64,000 bases of DNA from Cereibacter sphaeroides (lineage in GTDB: Bacteria > Pseudomonadota > Alphaproteobacteria > Rhodobacterales > Rhodobacteraceae), in NCBI GenBank assembly GCA_003243455.1, contig QFQS01000001.1, positions 434,001 through 498,000 of the forward strand, in the 5' to 3' direction. This document shows positions 52,090 to 60,987 of this stretch, one piece after another. Within the stretch, counting starts at the first letter, position 1. Each line of letters begins with the position of its first letter. The position numbers and the translations under genes are program-made. The notes under the pieces are model-generated. The model did no database searches. It had not been told where the DNA came from and saw nothing but the letters and a program-made list of their open reading frames with translations.

Positions 52090-53424
52090 ATGACCGAGAC
52101 CTTGCATATCGTCGGCGGCGGCATGGCTGGCTCCGAGGCAGCCTGGCAGGCTGCGCAAATGGGCGTGCCGGTGGTGATCCACGAGATGCGGCCGACCGTG
52201 GGCACCTTTGCCCACAAGACCGGACTTTTCGCCGAGATGGTCTGCTCGAACTCCTTCCGCTCGGACGATGACGAGCGGAACGCGGTCGGCCTGCTGCATT
52301 GGGAAATGCGGGCGGCTGGCGGTTTGATCATGGAGATGGCCGAGGCGAACCGCCTGCCTGCCGGTGGCGCGCTGGCCGTCGACCGCGACCCGTTTGCCGA
52401 AGCGGTCACGGCGCGGCTGCGGGCGCATCCGCTCATTTCATCAATAGATGAAGAGGTTACATCCCTTCCCTCAAGCGGTCATTGGATCATCGCTACCGGA
52501 CCGCTGACCTCAACGGCGCTGGCGTCATCCATTCGCTCCGCCACAGGGGCCGAGGCATTGGCTTTCTTCGACGCCATCGCCCCCATCGTCTATGCGGAAA
52601 GCGTGGATATGTCGGTGGCCTGGATGCAGTCGCGCTATGACAAGGGCGAGACGGCAGAGGAACAGACCGCCTACATGAACTGCCCGATGGACAAGGCGCA
52701 ATACGAGGCCTTCATTGACGCCCTTCTGGCTGCCGACAAGGCCGAGTTCCATGACGGAGAGACGGCAGGCTATTTCGACGGCTGTCTGCCGATCGAGGTG
52801 ATGGCCGAGCGCGGACGCGAGACGCTGCGCTTTGGCCCGATGAAGCCGGTCGGGCTGACCAACGCCCACAGGCCGGATGTGAAACCGTATGCCGTGGTGC
52901 AACTGCGCCGCGACAACAAGCTGGGCACATTGTTCAACATCGTGGGCTTTCAGACCAAGATGAAATACGGCGCGCAAACATCTGTCTTCAAGATGATTCC
53001 CGGATTGCAGGATGCGTCCTTTGCGCGGCTTGGCGGAATTCACCGCAATACCTTCCTGAACTCTCCGACGCTGCTTGATGATCAGATGCGGCTGCGCAAG
53101 GCCCCGCATTTGCGTTTTGCGGGACAGGTGACGGGAGTCGAGGGCTATGTCGAAAGTTCCGCCATGGGTCTTCTGGCCGGTCGGATGGCCGCGGCTCAGA
53201 TCCTTGGGCGCAACCTGCCACCACCGCCGCCTGACACCGCGATGGGCGCGCTGATCACGCACATCACCGGCGGCGCGGATGCCAAGACTTTCCAGCCGAT
53301 GAACGTGAACTTCGGTCTGTTCCCTCCAATCGACGCCAGGGGCGGACGGCGTGGGCGCAAGGACCGTTACAAGGCCTATACCGACCGCGCCAAGGCCGCG
53401 TTTACCGGCTGGCTGAATGGCTGA
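52090..53424 (+). CDS. trmFO: Methylenetetrahydrofolate--tRNA-(uracil-5-)-methyltransferase TrmFO
   Basis: This flavoenzyme makes m5U54 in tRNA with methylenetetrahydrofolate as carbon donor. The 444-residue protein has the FAD motif LHIVGGGMAGSEAAWQAA, the CSNSFRSDD segment typical of TrmFO, AYMNCPMDK (catalytic Cys) and the C-terminal GVEGYVESSAMGLLAGRMAA. Its end overlaps the gluQ start by eight bases. Confidence 0.96.
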   Translation: MTETLHIVGGGMAGSEAAWQAAQMGVPVVIHEMRPTVGTFAHKTGLFAEMVCSNSFRSDDDERNAVGLLHWEMRAAGGLIMEMAEANRLPAGGALAVDRDPFAEAVTARLRAHPLISSIDEEVTSLPSSGHWIIATGPLTSTALASSIRSATGAEALAFFDAIAPIVYAESVDMSVAWMQSRYDKGETAEEQTAYMNCPMDKAQYEAFIDALLAADKAEFHDGETAGYFDGCLPIEVMAERGRETLRFGPMKPVGLTNAHRPDVKPYAVVQLRRDNKLGTLFNIVGFQTKMKYGAQTSVFKMIPGLQDASFARLGGIHRNTFLNSPTLLDDQMRLRKAPHLRFAGQVTGVEGYVESSAMGLLAGRMAAAQILGRNLPPPPPDTAMGALITHITGGADAKTFQPMNVNFGLFPPIDARGGRRGRKDRYKAYTDRAKAAFTGWLNG

Positions 53425-54253
53425 TCGCGTTACCCGTTTCGCGCCATCCCCCACCGGCCCGCTGCATCTGGGTCATGCCTTTTCCGCTCTGACGGCATTT
53501 GAAAGGGCGAAAGGCGGCAACATGCTGCTGCGGATCGAGGATATCGACCGCGCCCGCTGCCGCGCGGAGTGGGAGGCGCAGATTTACGACGATCTGCGCT
53601 GGCTTGGGCTGACATGGCCCCAGCCGGTGATGCGCCAGTCGGACCGCCTGTCCGCCTACCGCGCCGCGCTGGACCGATTGGCGGCGCTTGGTGTGCTGTA
53701 TCCCTGCCGCTGCACAAGGGGCGACCTTCGTGCGGCCCTGTCGGCACCGCAGGAAGGCGCCATGGGGCCGGACGGTCCGATCTATCCCGGCACCTGCCGG
53801 GAGCGGAGATTGGAGGACGCAGGGGCCGGCGATGCAATCCGCATCAACATGAGCGCCGCTGCGGATATGGCTGGCCTCTTGCAATGGATCGAGACGGGAA
53901 TCGGCGCCGAAAAATCTCAGATGGCGGATAAGGATCACCTGACAACCAGCGTCGGAGACGTGATAATAGCCCGACGGGATATCGGAACATCCTACCATCT
54001 TTCCGTGACCGTGGATGACGCCGCCCAAGGCATCACCGAAGTCGTTCGCGGCGAAGATCTTCGCGAGGCGACGGCGATACATGTGCTGCTGCAACGCCTG
54101 CTTGGCCTGCCGACGCCCGCCTATCATCACCACCGCCTGATCCGGGACGAACAGGGCAAGCGGCTGGCCAAGCGCGACGATGCCCGCGCCATCGCACTTT
54201 ACCGCGCCGAAGGGGCCACTGCGGCCGATATTCGCCGGATGGTAGGCCTATAG
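53417..54253 (+). CDS. gluQ: Glutamyl-Q tRNA(Asp) synthetase
   Basis: This truncated GluRS-like enzyme puts glutamate on queuosine-34 of tRNA-Asp. The 278-residue protein lacks an anticodon-binding domain. It has the HIGH-type motif FAPSPTGPLHLGHAFSA, the zinc site CRCTRG ... YPGTCRERR and the KMSKS-type GKRLAKRDDA. Its stop overlaps the convergent hisI stop region by six bases. Confidence 0.95.
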   Translation: MADRVTRFAPSPTGPLHLGHAFSALTAFERAKGGNMLLRIEDIDRARCRAEWEAQIYDDLRWLGLTWPQPVMRQSDRLSAYRAALDRLAALGVLYPCRCTRGDLRAALSAPQEGAMGPDGPIYPGTCRERRLEDAGAGDAIRINMSAAADMAGLLQWIETGIGAEKSQMADKDHLTTSVGDVIIARRDIGTSYHLSVTVDDAAQGITEVVRGEDLREATAIHVLLQRLLGLPTPAYHHHRLIRDEQGKRLAKRDDARAIALYRAEGATAADIRRMVGL

Positions 54254-54604
54254 TGGCTGCATGATCTCGACTTCCGCCCCGTCGCGCAGCGCGGTGTAGT
54301 AACAGGACCGCCGATTGGTATGGCAGGCCGGTCCGGTCTGATCGACCAGCAAAAGCAAGCTGTCACGGTCGCAATCCACCCGCAGTTCTACCAACCGCTG
54401 GATATGGCCAGAGGTCGCGCCCTTCGCCCACAATTCCTTGCGCGACCGGGACCAGTAGGTGACCTGCCCTGTCTCCAGCGTCTGTGCCAGCGAGGCCACA
54501 TTCATAAAGCCCAGCATCAGCACCTCGCCCGTCGTATGGTCCTGCGCGATGGCGGGGATCAGGCCGTGGGCATCGTATTTCAGGCTGTCGAGGTCCAGGG
54601 CCAA
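54248..54604 (-). CDS. hisI: Phosphoribosyl-AMP cyclohydrolase
   Basis: This is the third step of histidine synthesis. The 118-residue protein has YWSRSRKELWAKGATSG and the metal-binding VDCDRDSLLLLVDQTGPACH with a downstream Cys in RRSCYY. The TTG at 54604 is chosen because AGGAG is eight bases upstream; a TTG at 54622 would start inside the ribosome-binding site. No other his gene is adjacent. Confidence 0.94.
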   Translation of the reverse strand: MALDLDSLKYDAHGLIPAIAQDHTTGEVLMLGFMNVASLAQTLETGQVTYWSRSRKELWAKGATSGHIQRLVELRVDCDRDSLLLLVDQTGPACHTNRRSCYYTALRDGAEVEIMQPL

Positions 54605-54679
54605 GGCGCTTCTCCTTTGCAACGGCTTGCGAGAGGCTTATCTAAGGGACAGCCGCCCCTGTTGGAAGCCAGAGTCGTC

Positions 54680-55129
54680 ATGAGCGACAGCGATCTTGTC
54701 AGCCTTTACTCCGAGCGCATCCTGGCGCTGGCCGCCGATATTCCGCATCTGGGCCGCCTGACCAATCCCGATGGCAGCGCCAAGCGTCGCTCTCCTCTGT
54801 GCGGCTCGACCGTGACGATGGATGTGCGGCTGGACGATGGCAGGATCATCGAGATGGCGCAGGATGTGCGCGCCTGTGCGCTGGGACAGGCTTCGGCGTC
54901 GGTCGTCGGTCGCGCGCTGCCCGGTCGCAACCTGGCCGAAGTGGAACACGCGCGCGACGAATTGCTGGCGATGCTGAAATCGGGCGGCCCGGTTCCCACT
55001 GCCCCCTTCGACGGGCTGGAGGTTCTGCTGCCCGCGCGCGACTACAAGAACCGTCACGCCTCGATCATGCTGGCGCTGGAAGCCGCGGCAGAGGCGATGA
55101 TGGCGGCGGAGAAAACCAAGTCTGCATGA
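54680..55129 (+). CDS. NifU/IscU-like iron-sulfur scaffold protein
   Basis: This 149-residue protein has the IscU/NifU-N fold markers: an N-terminal LYSERILALA helix, SPLCGSTVTMDVRL (Cys1), VRACALGQASASV (Cys2) and RDYKNRHASIMLAL, where the third Cys is replaced by an Asn-Arg-His segment. It belongs to the alphaproteobacterial variant group. The loss of the third Cys means that full scaffold activity is uncertain. It is divergent from hisI. Confidence 0.85.
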   Translation: MSDSDLVSLYSERILALAADIPHLGRLTNPDGSAKRRSPLCGSTVTMDVRLDDGRIIEMAQDVRACALGQASASVVGRALPGRNLAEVEHARDELLAMLKSGGPVPTAPFDGLEVLLPARDYKNRHASIMLALEAAAEAMMAAEKTKSA

Positions 55130-55161
55130 AAAAACCGCCGCATCCGGGGACGGAGCGGCGG
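55129..55161 (-). terminator. Terminator for the small membrane protein gene (minus strand)
   Basis: The 7-bp stem CCGCCGC / GCGGCGG (55135-55141, 55155-55161) is followed, on the minus strand, by six T (the A-run 55129-55134). It lies about 120 bp beyond the 40-residue gene and abuts the stop of the convergent NifU-like gene. Confidence 0.75.
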
Positions 55162-55281
55162 TCAAGTAGCGCATCTGGCAGGGCAAGGGCCTTGGGGATA
55201 GGCCCGGCGCCGGGATCAGGCAAACGGCGCGAAGTCTTTCGGGGATGTCAGACCAGGCCCGGCAACAGAATGCGAGGGCAA

Positions 55282-55404
55282 TCAGACAAAGGCCGACAGG
55301 TTCAACCCTGCGAGAAGCAGGATGAACAGCGCGGCGACACCAAGCGTATCCTCGGCAATCGTGGCAGTGGAGCGGATGAAAACTTCCTTCACGTCTTTCA
55401 GCAT
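55282..55404 (-). CDS. 40-residue single-span membrane protein
   Basis: A short gene starts at an ATG with GGAGG six bases upstream. The product has an amphipathic charged start (MLKDVKEVFIRSTATIAEDT, residues 1-20) and a hydrophobic span of about 18 residues (LGVAALFILLLAGLNLSAFV). A proper ribosome-binding site and a terminator downstream support it as a real gene. Function is unknown; the form suits a small membrane regulator or subunit. Confidence 0.62.
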   Translation of the reverse strand: MLKDVKEVFIRSTATIAEDTLGVAALFILLLAGLNLSAFV

Positions 55405-55492
55405 GGCAACCTCCGTTCCTGTTGTTGCTCATTTGTTCTCACATCTCGAAACGTCTGTAAAGAACTTAATGAGAACATAACGGAACATTTGG

Positions 55493-57580
55493 CTAACCGA
55501 CGCCAAGCAGACGAATTGCCCGGTCCTGGTCCAGAAGCCATAGCAGCATCCGCGCAGCGCGCCCTCTAGGGCTTTCCAGCTTTTGGTCATCGGCCAGAAG
55601 CCGCCGCGCATCGCTTTGCGCCACCGCCATAAGTGCAGCCTGCCGTTCCAGATCGGCCACCCGGAATCTCGGCAAGCCCGATTGCGCCGTCCCGATCACA
55701 TCCCCTGCACCGCGCATCGCCAGATCCTCTTCGGCGATGCGAAAGCCATCCTCGGTTTCTCGCAACACGGTCAGGCGGCGGCGGCCGGATTCGCTGAGCG
55801 GGCCCTGATACATCAGCAGGCAGGTCGAGGCCGCCGAGCCTCGCCCCACCCTGCCCCGCAACTGGTGCAACTGCGCAAGGCCGAAGATTTCGGCGCGCTC
55901 GACCACCATGATCGAGGCATTGGGCACGTTGACGCCCACCTCGATAACCGTTGTCGCCACCAGAACGCGCGTCTCTCCGGCGACAAACCGCGCCATCGCC
56001 GCGTCCTTGTCGGCGGCGGGCATCTGCCCATGAACCAACCCCACCACGCCATCGCCAAAGGCCGCCCTCAGAACGGCAAAGCGCGCCTCGGCGCTGGCAT
56101 AATCCAGAAGCTCGCTATCCTCGACCAGCGGGCAGACCCAATAGGCCTGCCGCCCCTCGGCCACGGCACGGCGAAGGTGGTCCATCACCTCGTCCATCCG
56201 CTCGGACGAGATCAGCGCGGTCTGCACAGGTTTCCGTCCCGGAGGCTTTTCATCCAGCACGGACACATCCATGTCGCCATAGCTTGCCAGCGCAAGGCTG
56301 CGGGGAATTGGCGTGGCCGTCATCACCAGCACGTCCGCCGCCCGTCCCTTGGCGCCCAACTCCATCCGCTGCGCCACACCGAAACGGTGCTGTTCGTCTA
56401 CGACCGCAAGCCGCAGGTCGTGAAACTCGACGTCCTTCTGGAACACGGCATGGGTGCCGACGAGAATCTGCGTTCGCCCATCGGCAAGCCTTGCCAGCTT
56501 TGCCGCCCGTTCCGCCCCCTTGTCGCGCCCTGTCAACAGGACCAGTTCGACCCCGGCCGCGCGGGCCAGCGGCTCCAGCCCCTCATGATGCTGGCGGGCA
56601 AGGATTTCGGTCGGGGCCATCATCACCCCCTGCCCGCCCGCCTCGACCGCGATCAGAAGTGCCAGAAAGGCGACCAGCGTCTTGCCGGACCCGACATCGC
56701 CCTGCAGCAAGCGGTTCATCCGCAGTGGCGCGGCCAGATCGGCAGAGATTTCGGAAATGGCACGCCGCTGCGCATTGGTTGGCGCATAGGCAAGGCTTTC
56801 CAGCACCTTCTGTTGCATGACACCCGTGCCGACGCTCGCAATTCCCTTGCCACGCCGCATCTGCGCGCGGGCCAGAGCAAGGGTCAGTTGATGGGCGAAC
56901 AGCTCATCATAGGCAAGCCGCTGGCGGGCGGGCGAAGTGGAAGCAAGGTCCGCAGCCGTCACCGGGGCATGGGCAGCGGCCACGGCATCACGCCAGTTCG
57001 GCCAGCCCTCGCGTGCTTTGAGCGCGCCGTCGATCCATTCCTCCAACACCGGCGCGCGTTCCAGCGCCGAGGCTGCGGCCTTGGCGAGCAGCTTTTGTGT
57101 CACTCCGGCGGTCAGGGGATAGACCGGCTCGTAAAGAGGCAATTCATGCGCCTCCTCCAGCCGCAGAACATGATCGGGGTGGACCATCTGGGCGATACCG
57201 TCGAACAGTTCGACCCGGCCCGAGATAAGGCGGCGCTGACCTGTCGGCAGCAGCCGTTGCAGGAAGTCGCCGCGCGCATGAAAGAACACCAACTGGAACT
57301 CCAGTTGGGCATCGCGGACCATTACGCGATAGGGCTTACCTTTCGTGCGCGGGGCCAGATGAAGGCCGATCTCGACCTCAACCGTGATCGTGGTGGGCGG
57401 CACGACGTCGCGGACCGAATTGCGACGATGGCGGTCGACGCCAGCCTGCGGCAGCAGGAATAACAGATCCTTAGGCCGCTCCACCCCCAAACCCGCCAGC
57501 GCCTGAGCCGACTTCGGGCCGACCCCCGTCAGTGTCTCAAGCCCGGCAAACAGTGGGAACAGGGGTTCGGGGCGGCTCAT
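55493..57580 (-). CDS. recG: ATP-dependent DNA helicase RecG
   Basis: This enzyme remodels stalled forks and branched DNA. The 695-residue protein has an N-terminal wedge/OB region (LTGVGPKSAQALAGLGV at the start), Walker A LLQGDVGSGKT (about 290), motif II VVDEQHRFG and the C-terminal QLRGRVGRG motif VI. It starts inside the end of ligA (ATGA at 57577-57580). Confidence 0.96.
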   Translation of the reverse strand: MSRPEPLFPLFAGLETLTGVGPKSAQALAGLGVERPKDLLFLLPQAGVDRHRRNSVRDVVPPTTITVEVEIGLHLAPRTKGKPYRVMVRDAQLEFQLVFFHARGDFLQRLLPTGQRRLISGRVELFDGIAQMVHPDHVLRLEEAHELPLYEPVYPLTAGVTQKLLAKAAASALERAPVLEEWIDGALKAREGWPNWRDAVAAAHAPVTAADLASTSPARQRLAYDELFAHQLTLALARAQMRRGKGIASVGTGVMQQKVLESLAYAPTNAQRRAISEISADLAAPLRMNRLLQGDVGSGKTLVAFLALLIAVEAGGQGVMMAPTEILARQHHEGLEPLARAAGVELVLLTGRDKGAERAAKLARLADGRTQILVGTHAVFQKDVEFHDLRLAVVDEQHRFGVAQRMELGAKGRAADVLVMTATPIPRSLALASYGDMDVSVLDEKPPGRKPVQTALISSERMDEVMDHLRRAVAEGRQAYWVCPLVEDSELLDYASAEARFAVLRAAFGDGVVGLVHGQMPAADKDAAMARFVAGETRVLVATTVIEVGVNVPNASIMVVERAEIFGLAQLHQLRGRVGRGSAASTCLLMYQGPLSESGRRRLTVLRETEDGFRIAEEDLAMRGAGDVIGTAQSGLPRFRVADLERQAALMAVAQSDARRLLADDQKLESPRGRAARMLLWLLDQDRAIRLLGVG

Positions 57581-59703
57581 GCGGCGCCGATCAGGGCCAG
57601 CCAGGCATCCTCGTCAATCACCGTCACGCCCAGTTCGGCGGCCTTGGTCGCCTTTGACCCGGCGCCGGGTCCGGCGATCAGGTAATCGGTTCTGGCGCTG
57701 ACAGACCCGGCAACCTTGGCCCCCAAAGCTTCGGCCCGCGCCTTTGCCTCGGCGCGGGTCATTTTTTCCAGCGTGCCGGTAAAGACCACCGTCTTGCCGG
57801 CGACAGGGGAATTCACAGGGGCGCGCGCCGCCACGTCCTGCACGTCGAGATGGGCGACAAGGGCATCTATAGCCTGTCGCTCCGCCGCTTGCTGGAAAGT
57901 GGTGACGACTGAAGCCGCAAGCACATCGCCCACGCCGTCGATGGCCGTCAAATCCTGCCATTCCTGCCCCTGTCCAACCTGTGCCGCCGTCATAGCGGCC
58001 TCAAAAGCGGCCCAGCTGTGATAGCGACTGGCCAGAAGGTTCGCCGATGTTTCGCCGACATGGCGGATGCCAAGCGCGTAGATCAATCGGTTCAGCGGAA
58101 TTTTCCGCTTTTCCTCAATGGCATGGAAGAGGTTCGTGACAGATTTTTCGCCATAGCCGTCGCGGTTCTGCAGCTTGGCCAGATTGGCCTTGTCGCGTGC
58201 CTCCAATGTGAAGATATCGGCGGGCTGTCGGATCGGTAGGGTTGGGTCGCGGTAAAAGGCCTCGATCTGTTTCGCGCCCAAGCCTTCGATATCAAAGGCC
58301 GTGCGGCTGACAAAATGTTTCAGCCGCTCCATCGCCTGTGCGGGACAGATCAGGCCGCCGGTGCAGCGGCGCACCGCGTCGCCCTCCTCACGGATCGCTT
58401 CCGATCCGCATTGGGGGCAATGGTCGGGAAAGACGTAAGGCGTGGCACCTTCCGGGCGTTTGGACAGGTCGACATCGGCGATCTTCGGGATGACATCGCC
58501 CGCCCGGTAGACCTGCACCCAATCGCCAATGCGAATGTCGCGACCGCCGCGGATGGGGTTGCCGCGCGCATCCCGACCAGCGATGTAGTCCTCGTTATGC
58601 AGGGTGGCGTTTGAGACCACGACACCGCCGACCGTCACAGGAGTCAATCGGGCGACGGGTGACAGCGCCCCCGTGCGGCCAACCTGAATGTCGATCGCCT
58701 CAAGCCTCGTCCAGGCCAGTTCGGCGGGGAATTTATGCGCGATGGCCCAGCGGGGGGTGGAAGACCGAAAACCCAGGCGGCGTTGCAGTGCCAGATCGTC
58801 GATCTTGTAGACCACACCGTCGATATCATAGCCGAGCGTCGCCCGGCCCGCCTCGATCAGCCGGTATTGATCCAGCATTTCGTCCAGTGAATGACACAGG
58901 CGGGTCAATGGATTGGTCGGAAACCCCAAGGCATTCAGTCGGGCAATCGCGCCCGATTGCGTATCGGCCAGCGGTTCCGACAGCGCGCCCCAGGCATAGG
59001 CAAAGAAACGCAAAGGTCGCGCCGCAGTGATTGCCGGGTCCAACTGGCGCAGCGATCCGGCGGCGGCGTTGCGCGGGTTGGCGAAGGTCTTGCCACCGGT
59101 CTGCGCTTGTCGGGCATTCAGCGCGGCGAAATCGGGATGGGACATATAGACCTCTCCCCGCACCTCGAGCAGGTCCGGCGCGCCGGTCAGGCGTTGGGGA
59201 ATATCGGCGATGGTGCGGGCGTTCTCGGTGACGTTTTCGCCCGTTTCGCCATCGCCGCGAGTCGCGGCCTGCACCAGCCTGCCCTTCTCATAGCGCAGCG
59301 ACAGCGACAGCCCGTCGATCTTCGGCTCTGCCGTAAAGGCAATCGGGGCATCGGGGCCGAGACCCAGGTATTTCCGTACCCGATCATCGAAGTCAGCGAT
59401 ATCCTCGGCCGCGAAAGCGTTCTCGAGGCTCAGCATGCGAATCTCGTGCCGGACCTTGGCGAAACCTTCCGCCAGCGGCGCTCCAACCCGGTCGCTGGGG
59501 CTGTCGGCGCGCTTCAACTGCGGAAAGCGCGCCTCGATTTCGGCATTGCGGCGCTTCAACGCATCGTATTCCGCGTCCGTGATCTCGGGCGCGTCCTCGG
59601 TGTGGTAGGCGCGGTTTGCCTCTGCCAGAAGCACGGCAAGGCGTTCGAGTTCCGCCTGCGCCTCGGCTTCGGAGAAATCCTCCGTGGGCTTTTCCTCGGT
59701 CAT
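57577..59703 (-). CDS. ligA: NAD-dependent DNA ligase
   Basis: This 708-residue protein has all LigA domains: the Ia NAD-binding domain, adenylation motif AEPKIDGLSLSLRYE (Lys about 130), an OB fold, the four-Cys zinc finger (CPQCGSEA ... RRCTGG LICPAQ), helix-hairpin-helix repeats and a C-terminal BRCT domain (KTVVFTGTLEKM). The stop overlaps the recG start by four bases. The ctrA gene lies upstream, 64 bp away. Confidence 0.97.
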   Translation of the reverse strand: MTEEKPTEDFSEAEAQAELERLAVLLAEANRAYHTEDAPEITDAEYDALKRRNAEIEARFPQLKRADSPSDRVGAPLAEGFAKVRHEIRMLSLENAFAAEDIADFDDRVRKYLGLGPDAPIAFTAEPKIDGLSLSLRYEKGRLVQAATRGDGETGENVTENARTIADIPQRLTGAPDLLEVRGEVYMSHPDFAALNARQAQTGGKTFANPRNAAAGSLRQLDPAITAARPLRFFAYAWGALSEPLADTQSGAIARLNALGFPTNPLTRLCHSLDEMLDQYRLIEAGRATLGYDIDGVVYKIDDLALQRRLGFRSSTPRWAIAHKFPAELAWTRLEAIDIQVGRTGALSPVARLTPVTVGGVVVSNATLHNEDYIAGRDARGNPIRGGRDIRIGDWVQVYRAGDVIPKIADVDLSKRPEGATPYVFPDHCPQCGSEAIREEGDAVRRCTGGLICPAQAMERLKHFVSRTAFDIEGLGAKQIEAFYRDPTLPIRQPADIFTLEARDKANLAKLQNRDGYGEKSVTNLFHAIEEKRKIPLNRLIYALGIRHVGETSANLLASRYHSWAAFEAAMTAAQVGQGQEWQDLTAIDGVGDVLAASVVTTFQQAAERQAIDALVAHLDVQDVAARAPVNSPVAGKTVVFTGTLEKMTRAEAKARAEALGAKVAGSVSARTDYLIAGPGAGSKATKAAELGVTVIDEDAWLALIGAA

Positions 59704-59767
59704 CGCGGCACCTCCCGGTTCGTTCCCCTTGGTTTAGGGGGCCGTTCCGGTCAGGTCCAGAGGCGCT

Positions 59768-60478
59768 TCAGGCCCCGGCGGCCATGCGGCGCTGCGTCTG
59801 CAGGCCGGGGTCGCGCAACACATAGCCGCGGCCCCAGACCGTTTCGATATGGTTCTGACCGCCCGTCGCCTCTGCCAGCTTTTTACGCAACTTGCAGATG
59901 AAAACGTCAATGATCTTCAATTCCGGTTCATCCATGCCGCCATAGAGATGATTAAGAAACATCTCCTTGGTCAGCGTCGTGCCTTTGCGCAGGGACAGCA
60001 ATTCCAGCATCTGGTACTCCTTGCCCGTCAGATGCACCGCCTTGCCTTCGACATCCACGGTCTTTGCATCCAGATTGACATTTATTGTCCCGGTGCGGAT
60101 TACCGATTGCGCATGCCCCTTGGAGCGGCGGATGATCGCGTGAATACGGGCGACCAGTTCCTCACGGTGGAAAGGCTTGGTCATGTAGTCGTCGGCGCCA
60201 AAGCCGAAGCCTTTGATCTTGTTGTCGGTATCGTCTGATCCAGACAGAATGAGGATCGGCGTCTCGACACGGGAAAGGCGCAACTGCCGCAGCACCTCAT
60301 GCCCGTTCATATCGGGCAAGTTCAGATCCAGCAGGATCAGGTCGTAATCATAAAGCTTGGCAAGGTCGATCCCCTCCTCGCCCAGATCGGTGCAATAGAC
60401 ATTGAGGTTTGCGTGGGTCAGCATCAACTCGATACTGCGAGACGTGGTAGGATCGTCCTCCACCAGAAGAATGCGCAT
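59768..60478 (-). CDS. ctrA: Response regulator CtrA
   Basis: This 236-residue OmpR-type regulator has phospho-Asp51 (LILLDLNLPDMNG), the receiver lysine in MTKPFHREEL and a winged helix with LTGKEYQMLELLSLRKG. It is the alphaproteobacterial master regulator; in Rhodobacterales it controls motility, gene-transfer agents and competence-like functions rather than being essential. A TTAA-N7-TTAA-like site lies 50-64 bp upstream, consistent with self-control. sciP, encoding its inhibitor, is directly upstream on the same strand. Confidence 0.97.
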   Translation of the reverse strand: MRILLVEDDPTTSRSIELMLTHANLNVYCTDLGEEGIDLAKLYDYDLILLDLNLPDMNGHEVLRQLRLSRVETPILILSGSDDTDNKIKGFGFGADDYMTKPFHREELVARIHAIIRRSKGHAQSVIRTGTINVNLDAKTVDVEGKAVHLTGKEYQMLELLSLRKGTTLTKEMFLNHLYGGMDEPELKIIDVFICKLRKKLAEATGGQNHIETVWGRGYVLRDPGLQTQRRMAAGA

Positions 60479-60527
60479 TCTTAAACTCCGCGTAGGGTTG
60501 CCTGTTAACTACCCTGACGGGCAATGG

Positions 60528-60542
60528 TTAACTGGGAGTTAC
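60528..60542. promoter_or_regulatory. Candidate CtrA-binding site upstream of ctrA
   Basis: TTAACTGGGAGTTAC matches TTAA-N7-TTAA with one mismatch (second half TTAC). A further TTAAC is at 60505. It lies in the 91-bp gap between sciP and ctrA, 50 bp from the ctrA start. Confidence 0.55.
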
Positions 60543-60569
60543 CTTGCCAGAGCCTTTATGAAAAACAAC

Positions 60570-60848
60570 CTATAGTTGTCTATACTTCTGTATAGTGGTG
60601 ACCTTTAGCGCGCCCTCGCCATGCTTTTCAACGGCCGCGAACCACAGGGCCAGTTCTTCCTCGGACAAAGCATAGCGTTCCATCGCCTCGCTTTGCGTGA
60701 TCAGCCCATAGATCACCGCCTTGACCACGACCGCCTTGCGGCTGGCCACCCAGCGACGGGTTTCAGGCGCGGGAAGGTCGGCGCGGCTCAGGCTGCTGCC
60801 GTCGGGCAAGGTGACCTGCCGCGGCCCGTCAACTCGTTTGAGATACAT
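60570..60848 (-). CDS. sciP: CtrA inhibitor SciP (DUF1153)
   Basis: This 92-residue helix-turn-helix protein matches SciP: MYLKRVDGPRQVTLPDG, ETRRWVASRKAVVVKAV and LSEEELALWFAAVEKHGEGALKVT. In Caulobacter it binds CtrA and blocks activation. ATG 60848 gives the family N-terminus and is preceded by GGGGTG; a longer in-frame start at 61061 would run into the mnmA gene. It is 91 bp upstream of ctrA on the same strand. Confidence 0.94.
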   Translation of the reverse strand: MYLKRVDGPRQVTLPDGSSLSRADLPAPETRRWVASRKAVVVKAVIYGLITQSEAMERYALSEEELALWFAAVEKHGEGALKVTTIQKYRQL

Positions 60849-60987
60849 GGCACACCCCTGTTCATTCCGCAGACGGTGGCAGGTCAGGCTTAACCGGGCG
60901 TGAAACGGGGGGTTGAGAGTGCTTAGCATTTTCCTATATTCCTGCCAACTTCCGGGGCGCAGACCGCGCTCGCCAAGGATCTGACCC

